A DNA stretch of 64,000 bases from Artemisia argyi (taxonomy: Eukaryota; Streptophyta; Magnoliopsida; Asterales; Asteraceae), in contig CM060691.1 in assembly GCA_030686995.1 (NCBI GenBank), positions 58,043,338-58,107,337 of the forward strand, given 5' to 3'. Shown here piece after piece: positions 1 to 10,349 of this stretch (position 1 is the stretch's first letter; each line of letters opens with the position of its first letter). The notes beneath the pieces were generated by a model, which ran no database searches, was not told the DNA's origin, and saw only the letters and a program-made list of their open reading frames with translations. The position numbers and the translations under genes were made by a program.

Positions 1-522
1 GATAGTGGATAGTAGATTCTCTTAGATATGGCTTTTTTAGATAAATTCGTAAACCTGAGTTGCAAAAGTTGGTTTTCTAAGTTAGGCAAAGCATTTTGTT
101 TCCATTTTTTCTGGATATCAGTTTTCTGTTTTAACTTCAGAGGTTTGTTAATTGCTCAAATTTTTGGTTAAAGATTGATTTTCAGCAGAAAATCAAAGGT
201 ACGGGATGAACCTGCTGTAGAAAATACAAGGTATTGGCAATTCAAATTGTAATTTCTTTAAGGAAACTGCTAAACATAAGAATAAAGGTTATGTTTAACT
301 TGCTAGGACATGCAACATGTTATTGTACTAACAAAAATAACTGACCCTTACAAATAACTGCCTCCGACCAGCTTAATATACAACAAATAATGCATATCTT
401 TTTCCCTTAACTTTAGCCCTTAGTATTATTACATATAGCAAATCTCGTTTTTAAAAGTGTGTTTTAAAACATTAAAAAACAGTTCCAAGTAAAAACAAAT
501 AGAATGTTTGTTAAAAAACTAT
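1..522. other. Intergenic, nothing recognised
   Basis: AT-rich sequence with no open frame of note, no recognisable repeat ends and no RNA gene. It is the downstream side of the tRNA-Thr gene. Confidence 0.6.
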
Positions 523-596
523 TGCTCTCGTTGAGAGTCGAACTCAAGACCTCCCGCTTACTAAACGGGTGCTCTAACCAACTGAGCTACGAGAGC
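523..596 (-). tRNA. tRNA-Thr (anticodon AGT)
   Basis: On the minus strand the sequence folds into a complete 74-nt cloverleaf. The 7-bp acceptor stem pairs GCTCTCG with CGAGAGC. The D arm has GCTC pairing with GAGC, the anticodon stem CCCGT pairs with GCGGG, and the T arm has TTGAG and CTCAA around the usual TTCGACT loop. The discriminator base is A at 523. The seven-base anticodon loop TTAGTAA places AGT at positions 34-36. After A-to-inosine editing this decodes ACU and ACC threonine codons. There is no intron and CCA is not encoded, as in nuclear tRNA genes. The internal A box (TAGCTCAGTTGG) and B box (GAGTTCGACTC) needed for RNA polymerase III are intact, so the gene looks functional. Confidence 0.96.
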
Positions 597-900
597 AAGA
601 CGTTCACTAAATAATAAGTTGGAGTTTTAAATCATTAATTAACAAACCAGTGCTTTTAATTTGATATGCACTGAGTTAGTGGACCGACTGGGCCTGTAAA
701 AATTGCCAAATTTATAACCATTTACACATCTGGACCCAATACTCCCAACACATCTCGTGAATGCAATAATTACTTGGCTCCAAATTCTACATCTTACGCC
801 TCTACCACTATTCCTCGTGACAAAAATCTTTATTCCTGAAGAAACACCAACCTTTGATTATGATATAGGCACTTGTATATGTCTTTAGTGAGTTTCTGTC

Positions 901-953
<53 letters not shown>

Positions 954-3689
954 GTTATGTTTTACGTTTTATTCGTTTGATCAACTGAAATGAAGTATAA
1001 CTAAATCAAAATAATTAATGGTTAAATATGTAAGTAAATATGAAATGATGTCCTTCTAGTGAATGATATGTTCATTCGTGCAACCAAACCAACATAGCTA
1101 GCCATATTGATTATTTTATTTACGCAAGGTTCAAGGTAGGACCAAAATCAACGTGGTAGATATCATTTCTTACGAGTAAATAAAATCATATACCACAGAA
1201 CAATAAACATGTATCGACTAACGACTTATGAATGTGCTTAGAGTTTTCGTTTTCACCGACAATGCTAACGACGCTAGAGCATTACTCAACGGGACACAAC
1301 TTACTTAATTGGTAGGGTTTTGGAATATTAATATCAAGCATGACTCGTACTATAGCATTGCCTTTAAGAAAAATGTGGTTTTTTTTTTTGTAAAATTGAG
1401 TATATCAGAAATGTTAATAAATAAGGGAGTGCACATCCAAATGCCAGAATGTATAATTTCGGTGTTCGTCATTTCGATTTTTCACCTCCACCTTCATTTA
1501 TTTTAAAAGGTTTAATTTACGGGATAAGTTATCCACACCCTCCCATAAGGAAGGTATCCGGACGTATCGCTAATTTGTACGGTGTGCATTACAGGTTGTA
1601 CGGTTTAACCAACTCCTGATGTGACAATATAGGGAGGGTTTGTATAATATGACCCTTAATTTACATTCTCGTCTTATATCAGTGTGTGACACCTACATGA
1701 TCCTTTCTGACGGTAGGTCAATAGGGTCGTTGTACTTTTGAATAAGACTTTCACTGGTTTACTAATAGCAACCAACTTTTTTTTATTTTTTATTTAGTAC
1801 TTGAGGTAAGAAAGACCCGGCCATCTAGACCCAAACGTCTCTATATGGGTCTAGATGAAATACTGAAATAGTGATGACATAACAAATTCGTTGACAACAA
1901 TTTTAAAAGTGACTCAAGTAGATCTATAATATTTTAAAAGTTTTGACCCTTTTGATAGGGGTTGCAATGGCTTTATTTGCAAAACCTCAATTATGACATT
2001 CCTTCTCAAACTCCTTTCTTTTTCTTCGACCTACTTGAGCCGGATGAAAAAGACTAACACAAACGTACAAGTTAACAAGTTCATAAACTCATCTAGTCAC
2101 CTTGAAGATAGAGTAGATTACGTAAATTGTTCGTGTGATTTACATGTAATCATGTAGAGTATATTTTAAACTAGTTGTGTAAATCGTCATAATTTTTAAT
2201 ATTTTGAACATATAGCTAGCTCTTTTGGCTGTCGGCCTGAAAAGGCTTAACGGGACTTTTTTAAGAACTAGGACGATTTAAGTTCATAGTTTGAAAAAAC
2301 AATGAAACGTGCCATTATGTAGATGACATGGACATTTATGTAATTCACTTTATAGGATAAAATAACAGCTATCAGGTTGTCATACTGGTAAAATATCTTG
2401 ACATATATTTACAAGATGACTTACATTCAAACCTTACTCTATACACATCTTTGTACGTCTTGCTTGAGTAAATAACTTGAAACAATTATAAGGACACCCA
2501 AGTTATGGCACGTACATTAGGTCAAAAGTTAAACTTATACACCCGTGATAATATAATTTGGGAAAACCCGATCCATTTACATGAGCGGTATAAGATAATT
2601 GTGAACGCACATTATTCTGGTCTACTTATAAAAAAGAAACAATTTCTGTCATTCTAATCTTCCTTACAAAGAAACCCGCTAGTAAAGAAAAAGGGCAACA
2701 ACAGTCATAAAAGATTTGCAGTAGAGCCTTTATGCCAACTTTAACGATTAAAATATCACTCGGTGGAACAAGATATTTGCCTAGTGATGGTTATGAAGTT
2801 ATAATGCAATATTCATAGCTTCCTTTGTTTCTAAGAACCGCCATGACGCCATGTGTAAATAACGCTGTTGCTTGATCACGATTCGTTTGATACATATGAA
2901 AGAAAAAGGCAAAAAGCTGTACATTTGATTTTTGGTTAACTTTAGTTATCTTAAAAAATAAACCAAAAGAATATGTAAACATTTTAGTTGTTTTAGGAAA
3001 AGATTAAAGTGTAAGAAAGAATACTAAGCAAAGTTATATTCTTTAATAAAAATTACTCCATATTAAACAAAATCTTTATTTCATGTGGACTTGAATCAGA
3101 TAAGCATAAGGTTTTCTCCCAAATTCATATAGCATCCTATGTAAATTCTCTTGTTAATTGCTGCCAGAATGTAACTTCCATAATTACGATAACGTTTAAC
3201 AATGATATGTATAGACTATAGAGTAGTGCCAGTAATTATTATACTTTTATTAGTAACCAACAAAATAAATAAGATGGATTGGAACTTTTACCACAATGTT
3301 TGTTGGTTAAGATTTATTACGGCATTAAGCTATGTAACTAGATTGCATGTGGTTCTTACCCACCTTTTCTATGTTGTTAATGGCGCTTTAACGGCTTAAA
3401 AAAAATTCTTTTGGTAATTCTTAAAATAAAAATATCAAGAGCCAATTACGAACCAAATCGAAATAGGTAATATTGACATTTTTTGATTTCTTGGATAAAA
3501 CTCTTTATTTTAATCATAACACTTCCATAGTTCAAAGTTCAAACTAAAACTATATCAAACAACATTTGATATTGTAACCAGGTTTGCTTCGTCCTCAAGT
3601 AGTGAGACTGAATCAATGTTATGTACCAAACCATATGTTAACTAGGATTGAAGCACGAGCTGGAATTGCTACAAGTTAACACTAGTTAT
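597..3689. other. Intergenic, with a 50-nt poly-T tract
   Basis: About 3.1 kb of AT-rich sequence. A run of 50 T lies at 903-952. Short open frames occur (for example 1309-1506 and 3202-3399), but their translations have no recognisable domain and look random. No gene, RNA or element termini could be identified. Confidence 0.5.
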
Positions 3690-4306
3690 ATCAGACATCC
3701 AAGTTCTCTATTAAACGTGGTTTGAGGCAAGGTGATCCTCTTTCCCCTTTCCTGTTTATCCTTGTTATGGAAGGTCTTCATGTGGCTCTTTCGAAAGCGG
3801 TCCAATCTGGTTTGATTCATGGTGTTAAGTTCGGTTCTCTTGCCATTACATTGTCTCACTTATTCTATGTTGATGACGTCGTGATCACCACGAAGTGGAA
3901 CTCCCACGACATGTACAACATTATTCGTGTTTTTTTTTTCTTTTTTCTTTTTATCTATCTATCTATCTAGCTTCGGACCTTATAATTAATATCCAAAAAT
4001 CAAATGTTTATGGTATTGTTGTTTCAGCAGAAGAAGTTTGTCTTATGGCCAATAATACGGGATGTACCTCGGGTTCCTTTCTATTTGTATATATTGGGTT
4101 ACCAATTGGTTCTAATATGAATATTACCTCCAATTGGAAGCTCTTGCTAGATCGATTTCTTTCGAAGCTCTCATCCTGGAAAGAAAATCTTCTTTCTATA
4201 CGGGGCCGCCTCATGTTAATTAAAGCCGTCTTTGGAAGTCTCGGGATTTATTATCTTTCTATCTTCAAAGCTTCTGAATCTGTATTAAAGGCTTTGGAAA
4301 GAATTC

Positions 4307-4307
<1 letters not shown>

Positions 4308-4354
<47 letters not shown>

Positions 4355-4386
4355 GGGGGGGGGGGGGTGGGGGGGGGGGGGGGGGG
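4308..4386 (+). repeat. Poly-T then poly-G tract inside the LINE
   Basis: Forty-six T are followed by about 32 G with a single T at 4368. In related LINEs this point encodes a Phe-Phe-Trp-Gly-Gly type motif, so the tract probably grew from neighbouring T-rich and G-rich codons. It could also be an assembly error in a homopolymer. Confidence 0.85.
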
Positions 4387-4930
4387 CGCTCCTAAGATTC
4401 ATAAAAACTTACTTGGATAAAATGGTCTAATGTCTTATCCTCTTTCGATAAATGCTAAGTGGGTATAGGCAGTTTAAAGTCGTTTAATCGTGCCCTTCTT
4501 CAAAAGTGGTGTCGGAGATTTATCTCCAATCCAAATCTTATATGGGTGAAAGTTATTAAGGCCTTGCATGGGCAGGATGGGTGTAAAACAAACGGTGTTT
4601 GTCGTGGGGACTTCTAATTTTTTACATTCAAGTGCCATTATTCCTCCTGACTCGTTACGCTTTCAGGTGGGTTGTGGTACTCTTCTTCGATTTTGGAAAG
4701 ATACGTGGCTTGGTAACTCCCCATTATATCTCAGATTCAATAGAGTTTTTCGGTTGGAGCAAGATAAAGATTGTTTGATTCTAGATAGTATTACAAATGG
4801 TCAATGGTGTTGGAATTGGTCTAGATCAGATTTGGGTGTTTATAATGACGCTTATCTTAGAGACATGTTGAACGAAATTAGCCAAGTTGACATCCTCTCT
4901 GATTCAGACACTTGTTGTGGAAAACTAGAA

Positions 4931-6043
4931 GGGGGGTTGAATAGTTACCGTTTAAAATCTTTTTAACTTGTTTAATTAACTTTTGAAACTTTCCGTTTGA
5001 TCAAAGATATATACACAAACACAATATATAACATGCAAGTATAAAGAAAGAAACGATCAAACCACAACACGAGTATTTATCGTGGTTCGGCTACAAGGAC
5101 TATTTTTCCTTGCCCTACGTCCACGCCCCGAGTATCCAACTCGAGAGTTTCTTTCACTAGTCAACAAGCTCCTTTCACCGGCGGAGAAAACCTTACACGT
5201 AACTTATACACGTTTACCGACACTAAGCTAGATGTCGAGTTCTTTTACAAGGGTACAACCACTCCCGTTAGTTCTTTTACAAGGGTACAACAACTCCCGT
5301 CACACTTTGTATTTTGAGGACTAAAATACTAACCGATCACTACTGAAAATACACAATCAAATGAAGTGTAAACTACACAAGTCTACACAGTGCTAAGCTA
5401 ACAAGTCTTGCAACGTTGTGTTGAATACTTGTAACTTTTTATGAACTCGTGAATCTCTTTGCTACAAAAAGAAACTTCACATATGAGATGTTAAAGGTTT
5501 AGATGAAAGAATGAATGAATGTGTGTGTAAATATGATGTAGAGTGATAAGCCAAAAATCGAACTTGTGGCTTAGTATTTATAGCAAAACCTTCTGCAGGT
5601 CTGGCGGATACGACGGAACCCTCAGATGGGTTCCGCCCGTGTACCCCCAGGGTTCCGCTAGGCTTGCAGTTGGTTTTGCAATAAATCTTGCAAACCAAAC
5701 ATCACATCTCATAACACTTAGTCAAACACAAAACTTGTGCAAGCAAACATATGGTTAGTCAAACACACTTTTTTTCCATAAATGTATATTGACAAAACTT
5801 GCCATAAATATGATGTGACATTTATATTTTTAGAAATAAAAAGTGTTGTGTTTTATGAAATGTAAAATATAGCAAATGTCTAGTTATGCAAGTCTTTAAA
5901 ACTAAGATTATGATTTACTTAGAAACTAAAGTTTACATTTTGTCGTTAACAAAACATAGCAAAGATCGTAAAATATAAATAACGTTTTTAGGCGATATTT
6001 GTATTAACACTTGTGTTTGGTCTATTGCACACGATATTGTTTT
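4931..6043. repeat. Unclassified insertion inside the LINE
   Basis: LINE protein similarity stops near 4930 and resumes near 6044, so about 1.1 kb is inserted. The left edge begins with GGGGGGTTGAATAG. Inside are phrases typical of a dispersed plant repeat (a 'cgtggttcggc' segment followed by 'cctacgtccac') and a 32-bp tandem duplication at 5239-5302. No transposase or RT coding was found, and the boundaries are approximate because no target duplication or terminal repeat could be proven. It is probably a non-autonomous element, class unknown. Confidence 0.5.
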
Positions 6044-6630
6044 CTCGGCAGGAGTAATTCGTAGGCATATTGACGATCACATTTTGCCCTCTTTTGATCC
6101 TCCTACTACATGGGACAAGTCTCTTCCTCGTAAAGTGAATATCTTCATATGGCGTTTATTTCTTGACAGGCTTTCGAATCGTCTCAATCTCTCGTCTCGA
6201 GTTATCGAAATTCCGGAGATCTCTTGCCCTTCCTGTAATGGTAATGTAGAGTCTAACCTCCATATCTTTTTCGAGTGTGACATTGCCAAAGATATTTGGA
6301 GGCTCGTTCGTACTTTGTGTGATGCCTCGATGCTTTTATTCGTATCTCACATTTATTGGAAAGATTGGTTGAGCTCTTGGCATCTTTCTAAAGAGAAGAT
6401 TCATCGTCATCATCGTGACTTCTTTATGGTGGATTTGGAGGTTTCGTAATAATGTCACATTTAATTCTCACTCTATGAGAAAAACTGATATATTTTATAA
6501 TATTCGTTTGTACTCTTGTTTTTGGTTTAAGTCTAAAGGGTATATGCTTTATAGCTGGATTGACTGGTTAAAATCTCTAATATAATTGCTATCTTTTTGC
6601 TAGTTTTGTTTTCAATAAAATGCCGACGTT

Positions 6631-7726
6631 CAAAAAGAAAGTTATATACTTCCTTGAATGCATGGGGCTTCTTAATAAAGTTTATTTAACGTGTTTTGAT
6701 GTGAGTCACAATATATCTAAATATAAAATTATTTGTAAATACAAATCGTATATTACCACATTTTAATAGTATAATTGTATAAAAAAAAAATGCAATTGGT
6801 TAAAATAGTAAATTTCTATTTTATAATTTTTATTTTGGCATAGTAAAGCATGTCCGGGTGCAGATATGGAGTTGCTAAATAAGATTTTCTATAACGCTGT
6901 ATAAACTCTTTTATACTTATACAGTGATAATATTCGTGCACCCCGCAGGTTTACATAAAATATTTGTTATGTATTATATCGATTAATATTTTGTATAAAT
7001 TTCTGTTAGATGAAAGATTTGACTTTGTCTAACTGACATGATGTTAAGGTTAATATTCTTTAAATTCAACTATTGATACCATGTTTTAGACATTATGCGT
7101 GTTTAATAACACATAATAACCATTAAAAACTTGTTTTTCTCTTTAAAGAGTAGTTACTTGCGTCGTTCATATACACACAACGTCGTTTATATGTTTTTAT
7201 CTCACTATAACTGTGGGGTCGTGCATTCATTTTAATCTATATTTTTCTTAATAATATTTTTAGCCGTGATTTTAAACCCGTGTACACGCGTATTAAACTT
7301 ATAACAAGAATAACATAAGTCGTTATTAAATGTGGATAGTAAAATATACTTTTCCGGGCATCCTTATTTAAGCTCGTAAAAAGGAATATCATGATTTATT
7401 CGTATATGTACAATCTCATATATTTATTTACATAGCATAATAACTCATGCTTTCACATTTATATTTATAATTCCATTCATATACATGAATTTAAGATTTA
7501 ATGTTAATAATATTTATAAACAACAACAACAACATATATTATTTTTTTAATATAAAGTTTAGAGGGTATAAAATATATAGGGTATTTAACTATTTATTAA
7601 ATTTATAAAGTTATATAAAACATGAAAATCAAAAATTAAGTCATATAATATTTAAATTTAACAACTAAGTTTTTGTTAATTACCTTTAAAATGTTTTGGT
7701 TTTTTCTTTTACAAAATTAATAGGTG
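6631..7726. other. Intergenic, nothing recognised
   Basis: AT-rich sequence of about 1.1 kb without a usable open frame. It contains scattered degenerate phrases such as 'cccgtgtacacgcg' near 7278 that often occur in plant repeats, but no boundaries can be drawn. Confidence 0.5.
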
Positions 7727-7729
7727 TTA

Positions 7730-7941
7730 GAGCACAGGGAACAATAACACCTAATAACATCATTTTACACGCCACGTCAGCGTCACATTATTTCAACACC
7801 AAATAATATAACACCAAAAAAATCAGGTAATCATAATACCCAATAACACCACCTAATAACACCATTTTATTCGTTCCATGGCTAGAAACGCGAGTTAACG
7901 CATTAACATAAATGGAAACGCTGGGAAAAAGCAATAACGAC

Positions 7942-7983
<42 letters not shown>

Positions 7984-8029
7984 ATATGTAGGCATTAACA
8001 CCAAACCGGCATTACCACTCCTTGTTCTC
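7730..8029. mobile_element. PIF/Harbinger-type MITE (about 300 bp)
   Basis: The left end GAGCACAGGGAACAATAACACC and the reverse complement of the right end, GAGAACAAGGAGTGGTAATGCC, match at roughly 14 of 22 positions. TTA flanks both ends directly (7727-7729 and 8030-8032), which is the target duplication of the PIF/Harbinger superfamily. The body is rich in 'ataacacc' motifs and contains a 37-nt poly-T run at 7943-7979. There is no coding capacity, so it is non-autonomous. Confidence 0.55.
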
Positions 8030-8220
8030 TTATATTGTATACATATTTTTATGTTGGATGGAGATGGATTTGACTTAATTGTTTCAATTTTGATTTTCTA
8101 TTTGCATATATAATGACTCTATTTCTCTTATGTGACAAAAATAAACACTTTTATTAGTCTAACGTTAATTGCTTCAACATCCATTTTTCACTTTTTAAAA
8201 ACCTCGTATTACATAAGAGA

Positions 8221-8425
8221 GCGTGTTTAGTAAAGGAAAAGCGGGAGGCTTTCCAGAATTTTTTTTCAAGAAAACCTAAGAAAATAAAAAACGCGTTCAA
8301 ATTGAGTTTTTCCTAAAAGTTTTCTTGAAAAAATGGAAAAACTTGTTTTCAAAGTTTTAGAAAACTCCCTTTATGAGTTCTTCATAGGTTTTCTATTTTA
8401 GAAAACCTCATTTAAACACGTTTTT
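8221..8425. repeat. Small fold-back (MITE-like) sequence
   Basis: The left edge (gcgtgtttagtaaaggaaaa) and the reverse complement of the right edge (acgtgtttaaatgaggtttt) resemble each other, and the body is made of 'gaaaactt / aagttttc' style half-repeats able to fold back. No clean target duplication was found. The sequences around it (8033-8220 and 8426-8780) show nothing recognisable. Confidence 0.4.
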
Positions 8426-8780
8426 AACTGTTACTACGTGATACACTAGCAAAGCTTGTGTAATAACATAAGAAAACCGTTACAGAAGAATATAATAATG
8501 ATTTTAAAGTTTCTAATCTGACTTTCATGTTTCAAAAGTTAATTTAAAAAGCTAAAAAACTTTTTAAAGTTACATCGACAAACATAAATAAAAGTTATAT
8601 TATAAACTTAGTTTATATTAGGAGCACATACGGCCAATAGTCCACTGCACTGTAGAATCTAAGCAACGGATCCAGTAGTTAATTTAGTATTTCCAAGAAA
8701 CTGGTAACTATAGCATCCCTCAACAACAAAAACTTGAGAAACAGCAAAACGATACAACCTATAAAAAAAATAAAAATAAC

Positions 8781-8790
8781 TATATATAAT
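8781..8790 (+). promoter_or_regulatory. Candidate TATA box of the GT34 gene
   Basis: TATATATAAT lies 213 nt upstream of the GT34 start codon, which would give a 5' untranslated leader of about 190 nt. The leader has no upstream intron signals that are obvious by eye. Inference from position and motif only. Confidence 0.35.
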
Positions 8791-9002
8791 TACGTAACCA
8801 AATGGGCAAGCAAGCATTCTCACATGACAAACATTGTACGTGCCTACGTGTCAACCCACCTAAATACTCAGTAGGTCCCACACTCCAGAAAAACCATATT
8901 AAAGCCACCTTCAACAACTTTACACCACCACTCCCATCCAACTTTAACCTTCCTTGCTCACCGACGCATTTTATAGCATCTTATTTCACTAAAAAGTAAA
9001 AT

Positions 9003-10349
9003 ATGAAGTCACCCGAGATTTATTCACAAGTCTCCGCACCGGTGACCAGAAAACGGTCACCGGTGTCTTTCGCTTCGGATGCTTTTTTATTTTTTTCTGG
9101 AGCCGTTGCTGCTCTTTTGCTAGTTTGGACATTTTCCACGTTTTCAGATACTCAACCTGCAAGTTTCCAGGCACCTGTTAAAATAGTGAATGATGACGTC
9201 ACTTGTAGAAACGTGAATAATGGGTTAGACGGTTTTGATTACCGGTTTGACCCTCCCGGCACTAGTTTTTATGATGACCCGAGTTTTGGGTATGGTTTGG
9301 ATAAGAGTGTGAAAAACTGGGATGAGAAGAGGAGGGAATGGTTGGATTTGCATAGTTCTTTTAAGTCGGGTTTGGAGGAACGGGTACTGGTTGTGACAGG
9401 GTCGCAACCAGGCCCGTGCCGAAACCCGATAGGTGATCATTTGTTATTAAGGTTTTTTAAGAATAAAGTGGATTATTGTCGGATACATGGGTATGATATT
9501 TTTTATAATAATGTTTTGTTACATCCGGGAATGCATAGTTTTTGGGCTAAAATCCCGGTGGTTAGGGCTGCAATGATGGCCCATCCCGAAGCCGAGTGGA
9601 TATGGTGGGTTGACTCGGATGCAGCATTTACCGATATGGATTTTAAGTTACCGTTACAACGTTATAAAAATCATAATTTTGTTGTTCATGGTTGGGAGAA
9701 GCTGATTTACGAGAAAAAAAGCTGGACTAGTTTAAACGCGGGTGTTTTTTTAATTAGGAACAGTCAATGGGCTTTAGATTTCATGGATGTTTGGTCGGGC
9801 ATGGGCCCACAGACGCCCAATTATGCAAAATGGGGCGAAATATTGCGAGAAACATGTAAAGATAAAGCTTTCTATGAATCCGATGATCAAACGGGCTTGG
9901 TTTATTTGTTACTTAAAGAAAAAGAAAAATGGGGTAATAAGATATATGTCGAAGGCGAGTACTATTTCGAGGGGTATTGGTTAGAAATTGTGGAGACATT
10001 GGAGAATATTACTACAAAATATAACGATGTTGCGCGAAGGGTTAGTAGGTTAAGAAGAAGGCATGGTGAGAAAGTGAATGAGGGCTATTCCGCGATGTGG
10101 GAGGAGCATTTGAAAGATGCGGGTTACGGGAAGTTTAGTTGGCGTAGGCCTTTTGTGACGCATTTTACGGGGTGTCAACCGTGTAGCGGGCAGCATAATC
10201 AAATGTATTCGGGGACTAGTTGTTGGGATGCAATGCAGAAGGTTTTGAATTTTGCGGATAATCAGGTGTTGCGGAATTATGGTTATGTGCATCGCGATTT
10301 GCTTGATTCGGCATCTGTGTCACAGTTGCCATTCGATTATCCTGCTTGA
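9003..10349 (+). CDS. GT34 galactosyltransferase (galactomannan galactosyltransferase-like)
   Basis: A single-exon frame of 448 aa, the usual size for family GT34. It is a type II Golgi protein: a short cytosolic tail, a membrane segment at about residues 23-47, a stem to about 125, then the catalytic domain. The domain opens with VTGSQ, carries GDHLLLRFFKNKVDYCRIHG, and has the nucleotide-sugar/Mn2+-binding DSD in WWVDSDAAFTD at residues 204-206. A conserved HFTGCQPC stretch lies near the C-terminus. The sequence fits the GMGT / Arabidopsis MUCI10 (GTL6/GTL7) branch, which adds alpha-1,6-galactose to mannan or glucomannan backbones, better than the xyloglucan xylosyltransferases. The assignment is by remembered family features, so donor sugar is inferred. 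The next gene is a decayed copy pointing toward it. Start chosen at the first ATG, which places the membrane anchor at the N-terminus. Confidence 0.9.
   Translation: MKSPEIYSQVSAPVTRKRSPVSFASDAFLFFSGAVAALLLVWTFSTFSDTQPASFQAPVKIVNDDVTCRNVNNGLDGFDYRFDPPGTSFYDDPSFGYGLDKSVKNWDEKRREWLDLHSSFKSGLEERVLVVTGSQPGPCRNPIGDHLLLRFFKNKVDYCRIHGYDIFYNNVLLHPGMHSFWAKIPVVRAAMMAHPEAEWIWWVDSDAAFTDMDFKLPLQRYKNHNFVVHGWEKLIYEKKSWTSLNAGVFLIRNSQWALDFMDVWSGMGPQTPNYAKWGEILRETCKDKAFYESDDQTGLVYLLLKEKEKWGNKIYVEGEYYFEGYWLEIVETLENITTKYNDVARRVSRLRRRHGEKVNEGYSAMWEEHLKDAGYGKFSWRRPFVTHFTGCQPCSGQHNQMYSGTSCWDAMQKVLNFADNQVLRNYGYVHRDLLDSASVSQLPFDYPA

Larger units (their letters stand above)
3690..6630 (+). mobile_element. Decayed LINE (non-LTR retrotransposon), interrupted
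   Basis: A 5'-truncated plant LINE of the L1/RTE-like class. Three open stretches can be read. Positions 3700-3970 hold the reverse-transcriptase core, with a [13 protein letters not shown] motif and a catalytic YVDD box where most plant LINEs have FADD. Positions 3971-4310 and 4568-4930 continue the C-terminal RT region. Positions 6050-6449 carry the zinc-binding zf-RVT domain (RKVNIFIWRLFLDRL, then a Cys-x2-Cys and His-x4-Cys pattern). The copy is dead: a homopolymer tract disrupts it at 4308-4386, frames shift, and about 1.1 kb of foreign DNA splits it. A short trailer with AATAAA near 6614 marks the 3' end. No target duplication was found. Confidence 0.8.

Noticed and set aside
3895..4395. 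A 166-codon frame ending in poly-Phe and poly-Gly
   Set aside because: Its middle is genuine LINE protein, but the end is the T/G homopolymer tract. It is not a separate gene.
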